Source of the DNA: Dipteronia dyeriana
Taxonomy: Eukaryota > Streptophyta > Magnoliopsida > Sapindales > Sapindaceae
DNA length: 64,000 bases
Assembly: GCA_032871835.1 (NCBI GenBank)
Contig: CM065299.1
Location: 25,251,074 to 25,315,073 of the forward strand
Direction: 5' to 3'
Positions 34,264 through 46,523 of the stretch are shown here, piece after piece. How positions within the stretch are numbered: the stretch's first letter is position 1; each line of letters starts with the position of its first letter. The notes beneath the pieces are model-generated. The model was not told the DNA's origin and did no database searches. It saw nothing but the letters and a program-made list of their open reading frames with translations. The translations under genes and the position numbers were made by a program.

Positions 34264-37182
34264 GATGTCGAAAAATGTTAATGCAGAGTTGTGGCAGTTC
34301 CCAAACCACGAGAGTTGGGTTCCTGTCAGAGTTAACATCGGAAGCAAAAAGTATCGATAACAGAGTTGAAGTTGGTGCTAAACAAATTTGGATTGGAGAA
34401 AAATTCAAGGGTGGCCCCTTCGACACATATTTTCCGTTGAAAGAACCATTAACACTGTACGGGGTGCTTATACATAACATTTTAAAAAGAAATATCATTC
34501 ACCTGAAAGGACAGAGACTAGAGGAGATGTGGTTTGGGTTTGAGAAGTCGAAAGCCCGGTTCGGCCAAGAAGAATTCTGTTTATGCAGCGGGTTGAACAT
34601 GGGAGAGCTACCCCAAGGTTTTACTAACAACAATGAAGTTCCTAAGGATTCGGTGCTTATCAGAATTTTCAAAGGAAAAGGCCAACGACAGAGGTATTGT
34701 ACGCCACATTGAGTAAAATGACGTCCTACTATAGTGAAGACGTGTACAAGATTTTGAGTATATATGGTGAGCCAATTCTTTGGCACCGATGATGGACGAA
34801 CCACAGCCATCTCCGGGTGGCTGTTCTCATTAGTTAAAAACGAAGAAGAATGGAGAAAATTTCCATGAGGTTCATACATCTTCAGCTTTACACTATATTT
34901 TTTGAAGGGTGTACTGTACGAAAGGCTATCCCAACTGAGGGGTGAAACAAAGAAGAAAGGGAAATAGAAAGAGAGAGGGAAAGGGAAAAAGAATGGGAAA
35001 GGGAAAAGGAAAGAGAAAGGGAGAGAAGAGAAGAAGGAAAAGTAATCAAAGTATTACACCTACAATTTGTCCGGATTCCCTCTAGTACTTCAGGTAAGTT
35101 TTAGAAAAATTGAGCATGTCATCAAACTTTGTTTTATTGTATCTCGTTTACTTTGTAGGATTGAAAAACATTGATTGATATTTGTTAGTATAAATTGTAT
35201 AGGTATGGGTCATGAAGAGGATAATTCGTCTTGATAATAATGTGGGAAAATAATTGGTATGGGTTATCCTCGGTTCAGTAGATGGGAATTTACTGTAAGG
35301 ATTTTAAAATCCAAATTCAATGCATTGGTGTGTACTTACAGACCCTTTGTTTTTAGTTAATTATTTGTAGAAATTCCCTTCGGTCTAGGAACAATTCCCC
35401 TAACACTGAGACCTATTCCCTTAGGCATCAGAACAATAGTTTTTTTTATATACATATGTTTTCATAACAAAGGTTTGTAGCTTCATACATATCTATATGT
35501 ATGTAGGACTCGGGGGGAAAATATATCGTTGGTGATGAACAATATCCATCCCCATCCGTGTGTATATTGTGTCCGAACTTGTCCAATAGTGTGATAGCAC
35601 TTACTGAGGCCGACCCCAATATCGAATACAAAGATGTCGACAAACAAAGGGGTCGAAAGCGATCAAGATGGCTTGAAAGCTCTTACACAAATCTGATGCC
35701 GAAAAAGTCAAAGATGACAAAGTCAACCGAGGAAGATATGGAGTTAGTTGAGTTTACATCTTTCCTAAAGAATGACATCCAAGTAAGGAAATATTCCAGC
35801 CCTATAACAAGATGATTTATTGCCAAGATTTTCAATGTATTAAATTTGTTTATTTATCACAATGAAATTTAATAAAATTTTATTAGTTTTTATACGCGTC
35901 AAATCATGCTGCGTCATCCTACCCATGACACGACATGATTTTCAAGAATTGGTCAACGTTGAAAAGTGGATCTCCGATATGGTATCATAATTAACTATCT
36001 TTTTATCCCTGCAAATTAAAGCTTTATGTCACTTATTTCGTAACGAACATCACTAAATTTACACAGCATATTCATAGCTATTTTGATATCCTTTGGAGGA
36101 GGCGTTCGAGCCCTGAGCGGTGTTACGTGCAAAATATTGGATTCGTCAACACGTGCTTCTTCGTAAGTATTACTCTAGGCTGAGAAAATTTGATTATGCA
36201 TGTCTGAAAGTGTGTTATAATGCATGTTTTTTTTCAGCCTTTGACTGATTCCCATCAGTCTAGGAATTCTGTTAAATGATTGTGTATTTTAATGGCAGAT
36301 AAGCAAAAACATCAAGTGGCAAGCAGAAATGAAATTGCTAGACAGTTTGAGGGAAATAGCACAGTTTGAGAAGGATTATAAGGAAAGAAGTCAGGCGAAA
36401 AATACTAGTGAGCCTCCTTCTCCTCAACAGAAAAGAGATAGAAAAAAAAAAGGTAAACATGAAGACTAATATTTGGGAAAACTACCAGAGTTCATGCCTT
36501 TAGATTATCAACCAAGTGCAGACATCCTCAGACACGTAACAGGGCATGAACTGTTATACCATCAACCTTGGTGGAAATTAGATTCAGTAAGTTTTTGGTA
36601 ATGACTTTGCTTTGTCATTATCTTGTGTCATTGAATGATTTTTATCTATTGTATATACAGGTTCTGATTCCGTGGCATCTTCCCAGTCATTAGGTGTTAT
36701 GCCTTGTATATCTGAAGAAAGGAAAAGTTCTGTTGTTTGACTCATTGAATGGACGGAGGAGCAGATTATGTCCACGGTTGAAGGACATCACGACCTGCCT
36801 TATCTGTTGCCATCACTGTTGAAGCATAGCGATTACTACCAAGAAATGAAAATGGAACCTCATGCAACTCCATTCACAACTGAAAGCATGCACACTGATC
36901 TCATTCCACAACATGATGACGGGTATGTTTGATATATTAATTAATTTACTTGTTAATTATTTTTTTTACTTTCCTAAAGAAACTTATGTAATACATTTCT
37001 TATCATCTTACAGGGAGAATTGTGATGTACTTTTAATGAAATATACTGAGTTGATTATGGCTGAAGTTCCAATGTCGTGGAAATCAATATTTGGACAAAA
37101 GAATATACAAAATATACAAAATATTCAAAAGACCAATGCGATTGATATTTTCAGCAACGGCCAAATCCGTAATTCCCCGTAG
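34264..37182 (+). pseudogene. DUF1985 / Ulp1-type cysteine protease gene of the Mutator element, broken
   Basis: The first exon (34264-34712) encodes a DUF1985-like domain (KARFGQEEFCLCSGLNMGEL), which then loses frame near 34700. A Glu/Arg/Lys-rich stretch follows (34950-35090). Exon-like pieces include one at 35605-35780 (DKQRGRKRSRWLESSYTNLM) with a GTAAGG donor. Another, at 35920-36164, reads DFQELVNVEKWISDM with a later FDILWRRRSSPERCYVQNIG. A Ulp1-type catalytic end closes the series. His is codon 36688-36690, Asp is at 36739-36741 in LLFDSLNGRRSRL, and Cys is TGT 37021-37023 in ENCDVLLMKY. A TAG at 36691-36693 replaces the expected Trp after the catalytic His. Intact relatives are SUMO-protease-like proteins of transposons. 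Exon limits are approximate. Confidence 0.72.
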
Positions 37183-37885
37183 AGTGGGGTAGACTTGTAT
37201 ATGGTGAAGTAGGGAATGGTTATATGATGATGTGTACATGGAGTACAATGTTCTGTAGGGAATGGTTATATGATGATGTATTTAGGCTGAGAATGTTTTG
37301 CATTCAATGGTTTGCATTAAATGCTTATGATGTATTTAGGAGAGTTGTAGTCAACAATTATGGTCCCAGATGCTTGTTTATGAAGTATTTTTAGCCTAGA
37401 AAACTATTGTTAGGCTTGGGAACAACTCTTGTAGACCTTGGAGATTTGGTCCCAGGTGCTTGTTCACGTTGTACTTCATCTATCTATCCAATAACTCATA
37501 ACTCTGAAATGCATGTATAAAATGGTCCCAGTAGTTCGTTTCAAATATATAGCAATAAAACAAATTTCGTGGTGGCTTTTCATATGTACAATACACTGGA
37601 GGTTGTCAAATAACAAAATAAATGTTCATTTTAGGCACAATGGTTCATTTCATTTAACCCACACTGGTTCATTTAAGATGTAAACACATTGATTCATTTT
37701 AAAGGTAAAGGCAATTGAAAGGTTGCAATGGTTCATTCTTAAATGAAATGGATGTAAATGTGTCTCTTCAGTTTTGAAAACATGTGGGTCATTTTGTTCC
37801 ACTATTAAAACCATACGAGGGTTTCATATTGGTCACAAAATTCTTCAGTTTGGTCAGATTCATCACTTCATTTTGACAAGGAGAA

Positions 37886-38173
37886 ATGGAAGCAAACGGT
37901 CAGATGAGCAGTCAGAGGATAAGTACAATTTTTGAAGTTATGCATGAGAGGGTTGCAATTGCAGAGAAGACCGTGATAAAGGAGCGTGAAAATGTAAAAT
38001 AGCTTCGTGATGATTACACTGTTTTGATGGGGAGATTTCAGAATCTAGAGGCTAAAATCATAAACTTAAACGTTGAGATTGAAGCAAGGGACAATGAACT
38101 CAATGGACTGTACCAACTTGTTGAAAGTTTGCAAAAGAAGTTGATGGAATTCAACATTCCACCATCACCCTGA
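37886..38173 (+). pseudogene. Small coiled-coil ORF, copy 1 (one stop)
   Basis: The frame of 96 codons starts MEANGQMSSQRISTIFEVMH and ends FNIPPSP. It is rich in heptad-like Leu/Ile/Val with Glu/Lys (for example NLEAKIINLNVEIEARDNEL), predicting a coiled coil. A single in-frame TAG stands at codon 39 (38000-38002). I do not recognise a family. The second copy at 40777 carries a different lesion, which implies that the ancestor was an intact ORF of about 95 residues borne by the element. Confidence 0.6.
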
Positions 38174-40177
38174 CCAAAAACACAACAAATATGTTTTTAA
38201 AAGATGTTGTAGAAGAAGATGCAGAAGATATTTTTTCACTAACTTTTTGTTCTGCTTGATTTCACATGTTGTACCATCTAACGACTATCCACTAAATAAA
38301 CAAAGTTTTGGTTTTGTTTTTGTTTTGACATGCTTCACACATTTTATACATGCAAATAAACAAAAACTGTGACAGAATCTTGCCCACTAGAACTCCCAAA
38401 ACAACATTACACTGCCACTCTCACTCTGCTCATAAACTTTTTGACACACATCCACAGTGACGAACCGCAGAAGGAAGCTGTCAAGCGATATACAAAGCTG
38501 GAAAAATAAGAACCTCGGTTATCTTGTGTTGAATCAAGTGAAGAAGAAGTGAGGAAGAAGAATAGGTGGTTGCGTGTTCAATTAAGGAATGAGTTGAAGG
38601 ATTGGAGGTAGTGGGATACAGACTGTAACCCACCAAGTGATGATGTGGCACGGAAACATGTGGAAGTAAACGTGACACATGTGTATGAGCCTAAGAACGA
38701 CCATACAGGCCTAGGAACTATTTAGATTAGGCCTGAGAATAGTTCTCGGGCCTTACATTTTTCAACCAAAGACAAAAATTAAGGGGGGTCTCGTAGTAAT
38801 CGCAACGATCGACACCGTCTAACAGTAATTGGGGACCAATGGAAATCTGAACATTAATTACCGGGAACATCTAACGGTGAAAAGTGCTTGTTGCTATCCA
38901 TAACGCTAGATATAGCAAACAACCCTTTACCATATGAATCCCTACGTGCATATAAGTTTTGTCTAAAACTTGTCAGTTGTCCTCATTGATTGAATCGGCC
39001 CCCCGTATTAGATTTACACATCCAAACTCGATTTCGATGGGTGCCCACCACTTTTTAAAAACACCCCGTTCAACCCAAAAAAAAAAAATACTTCAGAAAA
39101 ATATATTTAAATCGAAATGACATCCAACATCGGCCTAAGAACATTTCCTAGGCTGAAACTAGTGAGTCCTAGGCTTGAAAGTTCCTAGGCTTAAGTCCCT
39201 TCTAGAGCCCCAATAATGTTGATGAGTCCAGTACAGATGTGAGAGTCCACATGACATTTGTAATCCATCACTATAGTGGGATACAGACTATAATCCATCT
39301 GTATTCCATGACTAATTGCTGACGTGCCGCGGACTCATCCGGGAGTTACCGTGACAACTGACACGTGTATATGAGCCTAAAAACGATTCTACAGGCCTAA
39401 GAACTAATTAGATTATGTCTATGACCATTTCTCGGGCCTTACAGTTTTCAACCAAAGATAAAAATTGGGGCCCGCAATAATCGCAACGATCGGCACCATC
39501 CAACGGTAATTGGGTACCAATGGAAACCTGAACATTTATTATCGGGCTCATCTAACTGTGGAAAGTGTTGGTTGCTATCCATAACGCTAGATATAGCAAA
39601 CAACCCTTTACCATATGAATCCCTAAGTGCATATGAGTTTTGTCTAAAACTTGTAAATTGTCCTCATTGATTGAATCGACCCCCCGTATTAAATTTACAC
39701 AATTAAACTTGATTCCGATGTATGGACACTGCTTTTAAAAGCACCCCGTGGAACCCGAAAAAAAAATAGTAAACTTTAGAAAATATTTTTAAATCGAAAT
39801 GAAATCCACCATGGGCCTAAGAACATTTTCTAGGCTGAAACTAGCGATTCGTTGGCCTCCAACTTCCTAGGCTTATTTCCTTTCTATGAAGCTCATTAAT
39901 GATAGTGTGGCCAGTAAAGATGTGGGAGTCCACATGACACGTGTCTATGACCCTGTGAAGGAATTACTATGGGCGTAAGAATTGTTTCTAGGCTTAAAGT
40001 ACCAATTCTTAGGCCTGGAAACAGCTGTGGTGTATTTTTAATGAAGTATGCCCCGTTGATTATGGCTTGGAGCTTTGTTCCCATGCTTAGGGGACTTGAT
40101 GTATATATCCAATAACTGTGACAATTTAATACGCACAATCAATTTGACTTAAACGATAGAGTAATTCACATTTGTTG

Positions 40178-40242
<65 letters not shown>

Positions 40243-40776
40243 AAACGAACAATAACAAACAGTACAAAATTACGTTGTCCCTGGAAACAACTACTGTAGG
40301 CCTTGGCCTGGAAACAACTACTGTAGGCTTTGACCAGTTGTTCCCAGGCTTAGGATAGTTTTAGTCATAAACAAGACTCATTCACAGTAGATATATATAT
40401 TGGCATATACGTAATGAAATAAATATGAGTCCCAGTCGGCCACTGATGGTCCCCCTTCATGTATATATCCAATAACTGTGGAAGAAAATAAGTAATATAA
40501 TATCAAGACAGTAATTATGGAAAAAAAATAAGTAATATAATATTAAGGCACAATGGTTCAATTAAGGCACATCGGATCATGTACACCGCACTTGTTCATT
40601 TCAAATGTAAAAGAAATTGAAATATTACACTGGTTCATCGAAAAATGTAAAGGTAATTGAAAGGTTACAATGGTTCATTTTCTTCCACTATAAAAACCAT
40701 CAATGGGGGCTTCGTATTGGCACAAAAGTTTTGAGTTGGGTCAATCTGTTTCATCACTTATGGTTTACAAGTTCAA

Positions 40777-41072
40777 ATGGAAGCAAACGGTCATATGAGC
40801 AGTCACATGAGTGGTCACAGAATAAGTGTCATTTTTGAAGTGATGCATGAAAGGGTTGCAATTGTAGAGGAGACAGTCATCAAGGAGAAAAAGGAAAATG
40901 CCTGGGTGATGATTATACTGCATTGATGGGACGATTCCAGAATCTAGAAGTTGAAATCATAAACTTAAATGTTGAGATTGAAGCGAGGGACAATAAACTC
41001 AGTGGACTTTACCAACTTGTTGACAAGATGCAGAAGAAGTTGATGGAATTCAATATTCCACCATCACCCTGA
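40777..41072 (+). pseudogene. Small coiled-coil ORF, copy 2 (frameshift)
   Basis: This is a second copy of the ORF at 37886, starting MEANGHMSSHMSGHRISVIF and ending in the same FNIPPSP. It has a seven-codon insertion near the start and loses frame around 40905 near GAAAATGCCTGG. The C-terminal half (EIINLNVEIEARDNKLSGLY) is conserved. Function is unknown. Confidence 0.6.
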
Positions 41073-41349
41073 ACCAAAACAGACTGAATGCCTACTACAG
41101 AAGATGCAAAAGAACTTGTTTACTTTGTTTTTGACATGACGTTCGCAGTAATTCCCATTTAATGAAATAAAATGTTTATGTTATTATCATATAGTGTTCC
41201 TTGATTACTCATACGAGCATTGCAAAAGAAAGAAAGAAATAATTAAAAAATAAAAACACTCACAATCAACGTATATAAAACAGAACAAGCAAACAAATAT
41301 TTACAGTATTTCATTACTCAGACCAGCAAAACAGAACCAACAAGATCTT

Positions 41350-41658
41350 TCAAACAATCTTTCCTACTATAACTCCCAAAATAAACACCAATACAAATAA
41401 AAACATCACACCACTGCTTTCACCCTGGTTAGATACCTTCTCAGCAACATTCATAGAAGATTCAGGGCAAGAATGGCAACTGTATACGAAAGGGGTACGT
41501 AGCGCCTTATATGCTTCATCTCTTGAGTTAAACTTCTTGTAAGATGCCCCTGTAAAACCATCTACTTGTTCATGACATGCAGGCCAAGAACTGAACAAAC
41601 CTGTTTTCCTTCCTCTGAAAACCACATACACAGAATTCCTCCTCATTGGTGTTCTCAC
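41350..41658 (-). CDS. Intact small ORF: RNase H1-like hybrid-binding domain plus C-terminal membrane segment
   Basis: This is an uninterrupted 102-codon minus-strand frame. Residues about 9-50 (VYVVFRGRKTGLFSSWPACH, then GASYKKFNSRDEAYKAL) match the caulimovirus-VI/RNase H1 N-terminal hybrid-binding domain, which grips RNA-DNA duplexes. A short Ser/Cys linker follows. Residues about 83-102 (GVMFLFVLVFILGVIVGKIV) form a hydrophobic tail that could anchor the protein in a membrane. There is no RNase H catalytic part. It sits inside Mutator element B between the protease-like and transposase genes. A decayed partial copy lies near 38390-38480. The domain call is from motif pattern; function is unknown. 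An alternative start is Met at 41643. Confidence 0.65.
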   Translation of the reverse strand: MRTPMRRNSVYVVFRGRKTGLFSSWPACHEQVDGFTGASYKKFNSRDEAYKALRTPFVYSCHSCPESSMNVAEKVSNQGESSGVMFLFVLVFILGVIVGKIV

Positions 41659-42849
41659 AGTTTACAGATCTCTGTAAATGTAAGAGAAATGAGGAAGCAA
41701 ATCAGGTGTGTTTGCAAAGAGGCAGAACTAAGGATGATGTGTTTGCGTGTTTGACCAAGGAAGAATATGAAGTGGGATCCAGAATGTAATCCATCTGTAT
41801 TCCACTACCGACTTATGACGTGGCTAGAAAACATGTGGACTCCTGCGAGACACGTCTCCATGAGCCTAGGAACGATTTTTTCGGGCCTGAGATTAAATCT
41901 GTATGAGCCTAGGAAATGTTCTCGGGCCTACTAGTTTTACATTAAAGATGAAAGTATTGGGGCCTAGCAGTAATCTCAACTATCGGCACCATCCAACGAT
42001 GAAGGGGAATCCTCTAAAATCTGTATGTTAATTTTAGATATCATCTAATGGTGGAACAAGTATGTCCCTACCCACTACACTATATATACCAACTAACCCT
42101 TTCAAATATAAACCCCTAAATGGCTAAGAGTTGTTTGTAAACTTGAACAATTGTACTCGTTCAGACTCAAACGATTTCCCGTATTTGATTTACACGTCCA
42201 AACTTGATTCTAATGGGTGCACACTGCTTTTTAAATCACACCCCGTGTAGCCAGAAAAAAATTAAAATAATTAAAAAAATCAAAAAAAATATAATCAAAT
42301 CATTTTTAAATCCACCATCGGCACGATTCCTAGGCTTAAAAACGAGCTTCCTAAGCATTAAACTTCCTAGGCTTAATGTCTTTTCATCACCCGCAGTAAT
42401 AATGATGTGGCTTGAAAACATGTGGGCTTCTGCGTGAAACGTCTCCATGAGCTTAGTTCCTAGGCTTTGTTCCAGCTTACTAGGCCAACAACTATTCCTA
42501 GGCCTACATTATTACTCTCGGGGCCAAATTCATTTTCTATTTTGAGGATAAATAACACCAGCCCAATCCAATAACAGCAGCCATATCAGCAGTCAGTATT
42601 ACTAAACCTGTTTCGGTTCAGCACCCATCAACACAAACACAAATAAATATAAATACACCTTCAACCATCATAAGATGACATCCAAAAATACATTTCAAAG
42701 CAACAAAATTGATATATAAACCTTTTAATGTTGGTTCAGCAGTGTTTAGGACAAACAATTATAAGTACAACATAAAAAAAAATATGAGCCAACAATTTCA
42801 CGCAGTAAGATCCAATTTTCACACCTCCGGGTCACACGATTTGGTAGGC

Positions 42850-44765
42850 TTAGATGACTGCAGGCCCATCGGCCTTCTCTTCATCTATGTCAATGAAGGT
42901 AGGTACAGGTGCCTTGTCCAGGTACTTCAGTCTGTGGTGTCCTTCTTTCTTACAGATGCTACACGATCGAGGTTTTTTGCCTGGCTTGCTTGTGCTAGAT
43001 GATGGTTCCAGACAAGTTGTTTTCTTCTGTCCTATTTTTCAACACAAATTCAAGTTTCATAAATAAACGAAAACAGATAAATGTATAGAGTTTAAAGATC
43101 AAGAACCATACCGAGCAACCGCCATTGCATGAGAACACGACAACTCATCTAAATTCAATTGACGGCATGAGCAAGAACGTTCATCAAAGTCAACCATCCT
43201 GGGAATCCATTTGTCGTCTACCTTAAATGTATTGTAGTGAATGGGGTGAATCTCACACCGATTGGTTGTATCTTTCCTATCTTTGATGTGTTCATCTACA
43301 AATGTTGTCAAGTATGTCGATATTTCACGTGCATTTTTTCGATGATCGTAGAACCACCTTTGCAACAAATCTCTGATACATTCTGGCATTTCTATGATAT
43401 GCAATTTTAGGACCGCAAGTAGACAAGAATTCATTGACTCAACAATGTTGGTCGTCATCAGGAAGTACCTCTTTTTAGGGCTATGTACATGAGAAAACTT
43501 CTCTGCCCCAAGGCCTATGAGCACATCGTAAACCTTAAGTCGGTTTCTTTCAACTCACCCATTACACACTCAAACTCCTCCATACGGTATGCATACACGG
43601 CACGGTAGTAAAGCCAAACCACATCATTCCTCTGCTTGCAAAACCTTTTCAGATTTTGTGCCAAGTGGTATGCACAAACGCCATGTGTTGCATCTGGGAA
43701 TATGGCTTCCATTGCATTGAATATACCAATGTGCCAATCAATAACTAACATCACACTGTCCGGATTTTTGATCACTTTATGAAGTTTCTTCAAAAACCAA
43801 ATCCACGACTCTGTGCATTCAAAGTTTGTAAAACCAAAAGCCAAAGGGTAAATCATCTCATTTCCGTCTTTGAACACTGCAACTAATAAAACACCATTAA
43901 TCCTAGCCTTCAAGTATGTAGCATCAATACAGATAATCGGCCTAATAACAGAATTGAACCCCTCTATAGAGACTCCAATTTCCATGAATCCATATTTAAA
44001 CCTGTTTTCCGAGTCATTCTTGATCTTTTTCACTATCCTATGGTTCGCTTGTTCCAAAACATAAAACTAAGAAGGTAACCTCTGAAAAGATTCCCACAGA
44101 CCACCGAATACCTGATTCAAAGCGTGCTCCTTCGACATGTAGGCTTTTTTGTACGAGAGGTGTATGCTATGTTGCTCACTCATCTCAAAAACAATATCTT
44201 TAGGACGCATGGGAACACGGTATTTACTTACAAACAAATCCTCAATCATGGTGGCACTCGCCAGGGAACATGGATTAGCACTTGGGGTGGCTTGGTCATT
44301 GCCTGCTGATGTAACTTCGGGTGAAGGTTAGGATGCAAACGGATTATTATTACCAATAACTGATTTAAAGTTTGGCGTACTCGCCAGGGAACATGGATTA
44401 TCATTGGGTTTAACTGGAGATACCGTACATGCTGATTGAATTGGATTTAATGGAGGTCGAAAATCATATTTGTTTTCAAATTCAACATCAATTGCGCCCC
44501 AACCTTTATCCTTATTCATAACCACAAGCTCTACATTGTCATCACTCATAAAGGACAATGTCATTGTATCAACCCCCGTTTTCACATGTGAAGTCAGCTT
44601 CAACTCTACAATGTCTCTACAAACCCCTGTCCGATGGTATATCCTTTCCACCAATTCAGCATACGCCCTGTTGTCTTTTTTGTTTAGACGAACCCAAAAA
44701 GAAATAGGCCCAATTAAATGGTTACCTTTCCAATGCTCACCGCACTGAAGTAACAGCCAAGACAT
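42850..44765 (-). pseudogene. MuDR-type Mutator transposase, broken
   Basis: One frame runs from MSWLLLQCGEHWKGNHLIGP at 44765 through stops at 44330-44328 and 44069-44067 (a Tyr codon turned to TAG) to 43515. A one-base shift near 43530 moves the rest to the next frame (43524-43099). The DNA-binding region includes MIEDLFVSKYRVPMRPKDI. The DDE core has IICIDATYLKARINGVLLVA (first Asp), VMLVIDWHIGIFNAMEAIFP (second Asp) and TTNIVESMNS near the expected Glu. The SWIM zinc finger is CSCRQLNLDELSCSHAMAVA. After an intron, the exon at about 43030-42850 has a knuckle-like CSICKKEGHHRLKY (last Cys changed to Tyr) and ends at TAA 42852-42850. Inactive. Confidence 0.85.
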
Positions 44766-45180
44766 GGTATCCTTATACCCTGAAACAAAAACTCAATAAC
44801 AGTATTATAACAACAGTTACTGTAATTTAGTTTAGGTGACTGCCTAGGAACAAATATTTTAGGTCTAGGTATGGTTCCTTGGCCTACAAAATTCGTCTCA
44901 GGCTTAGCTCTTCCCTTGTTCCCAAGTTCAATAACAGCAGCCAATATCCCAAATTCAATAACAAGGAACCAAGTTTTAGTTCAACAAACCAACACAGTCA
45001 GTCATAAACCAGTTTTGGTTGAACGCCGACCAACACAAACAATATACATAAACCATTACACCATCATAAAAACACATACAAATTTCCTAAACCTTATCCT
45101 TACCAAACCATAAAACTGTATAAATATGCAAACAAACCACTAATGGCATTTAATCAAACACCTTAACTACAACTGACACG

Positions 45181-46281
45181 TTCTAAAGAAGTGTTTCTAC
45201 TCCCAAGTTTATGAGTGTTATAGTAATAAATTAACCAGTAAGACCGGGTCGAACCACAGAGAGGTTGTTCACTTGTCCTCGTAGAATTAATTATCTAGAT
45301 TAATTACTAAGCTTGTTATAACAATGTAAATCAATTAAAAATAATCTGGTGCTAAGGGATCCACTGTTGGTAATTCTAATATGATCCAATTATTAATATT
45401 TAGTCTAGATTAATGGGAGGGTATTCCACTCCACTAACCACTCTCTGATAGATGTGGGTAAAAGTACCCATTGTGCTAGACAACATCTGTCTGTCTACAC
45501 TGAGTCAAAACTCCACAAAGATCAGAGGGGAGAAACCAATCTCTGATAAATATGGGTAAAAGTACCCACTGTGCTAGACAACATCTGTTTATCTACAGTG
45601 AGTCAAAAACTCCACAAAAATCAGAGGGGAGAAAGCAAACAAATAATAAACTTACCAAAATTTGATCATATTTTTCATACCATCAGTATCACCTTTGACC
45701 CCAGTTATATTAAATTAGTTAGACATAATTTAACTAAAAAATAGTTATTTTATTTAAACTGAGAATTTGAGAACATTAGAGAGATAATATCACAAATCTA
45801 AGGTCATATTTGGATTCAGGGCGTCCAAATTAGGGGGGGTCTCCTATTTATTCAAAATACGGATGAAAATTGACCATCAGATGAATTTAGAATGGTGCGT
45901 CCAGATTTTGCCACATGGCGCGCTCTGATTAGGTCAACCAAGGATAAGTCAGCATTCTTCTAGAAAGTGATTTCTCGTAGCCGCGTGTACAATGCACTCA
46001 CAATTTAGTCCAATAGAAATGTGTCACATCATCAGTCAACAATCTTCTAGAAAGTCAACTGTTAACAGTGCACCGACTTCTAGAATGTGATTATCTGCAG
46101 TCGCGTGTATGGTGCACTCGTAACTCGGTCAATAGGAATGTGTCACGTCATTAGTGAACAATAAAAGTCAACTGTAAACAGTGAATAGTCAAAATTACAA
46201 AAATACCTTTTGTGGCCTCCCTAGGTTTTTTGAAGTTCTGAACTTGAAAATGAGGTCTGTTTTGCCATCTGACTTCTCCAG
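45181..46281. other. Repeat-rich non-coding block between Mutator and gypsy elements
   Basis: There is no gene. A 98 bp tandem duplication (CTCTGATA(G/A)A(T/A)GTGGGTAAAA type, copies at 45443 and 45541) and a diverged ~120 bp duplication (around 45956 and 46075, with CTTCTAGAA and GCGTGTA(C/T)) are present. A GTAAGACCGGGTCGAACCACA motif near 45239 suggests a decayed retroelement, but no ends were found. Confidence 0.5.
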
Positions 46282-46441
46282 TGTCGTATGTAAATTTTAT
46301 CATACATACACGCCATCGACAAAGAGGATAAATTTTCCAGGTGGACGTCCAAATAGGCATTCAGAAAATATCCTGCAAGACATCACCAAAGAAGACAAGC
46401 CCAAGTAAACAAGTACTAAACAAAACCTACTCGGGGTCAAC

Positions 46442-46523
46442 TGACGTCATATACTACTCGGGGTCAATTAAAGATGCTCGGGGCTGGTCGATAACATTTT
46501 CTACTCAGGATCAGATGACGTCA
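46442..46523 (+). promoter_or_regulatory. Paired TGACGTCA sites in LTR U3
   Basis: Perfect 8 bp palindromes TGACGTCA lie at 46442-46449 and 46516-46523. TGACG cores are bound by plant TGA-type bZIP factors (as-1 type elements, induced by salicylate, auxin or stress). That they drive the element is inference. The 3' LTR has the first site changed to TGACATCA. Confidence 0.45.

Larger units (their letters stand above)
37190..42840. repeat. Centre of Mutator element B: duplicated blocks and CCTAGG-rich repeats
   Basis: A block at 37560-38380 recurs at 40530-41110 (coiled-coil ORF and flanks). A ~650 bp block recurs at about 38674-39250, 39356-39960 and, more diverged, 41850-42440. It holds ATGAGCCTA(A/G)(G/A)AACGA, TCTCGGGCC, CGCAACGATCG and a CCCCGTATTAGATTTACAC-type motif. 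CCTAGGCTTA/GGCCTAGGAA motifs are scattered throughout. An (AT)n run lies at 40183-40240. Confidence 0.75.
32876..45180. mobile_element. Large Mutator-like element B with Ulp1-like gene and transposase
   Basis: The left terminal repeat is at about 32876-33460. The right terminal repeat is not reached: similarity to element A ends near 45180, where other repeats begin, so the element is interrupted or truncated there. Inside are a rightward DUF1985/Ulp1-like gene (34264-37182) and a leftward transposase (44765-42850), convergent as in two-gene Mutator elements, with extra ORFs and repeats between. Plant Mutator families carrying Ulp1-like proteases are known; the small ORFs in the middle are less usual. 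Confidence 0.75.
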
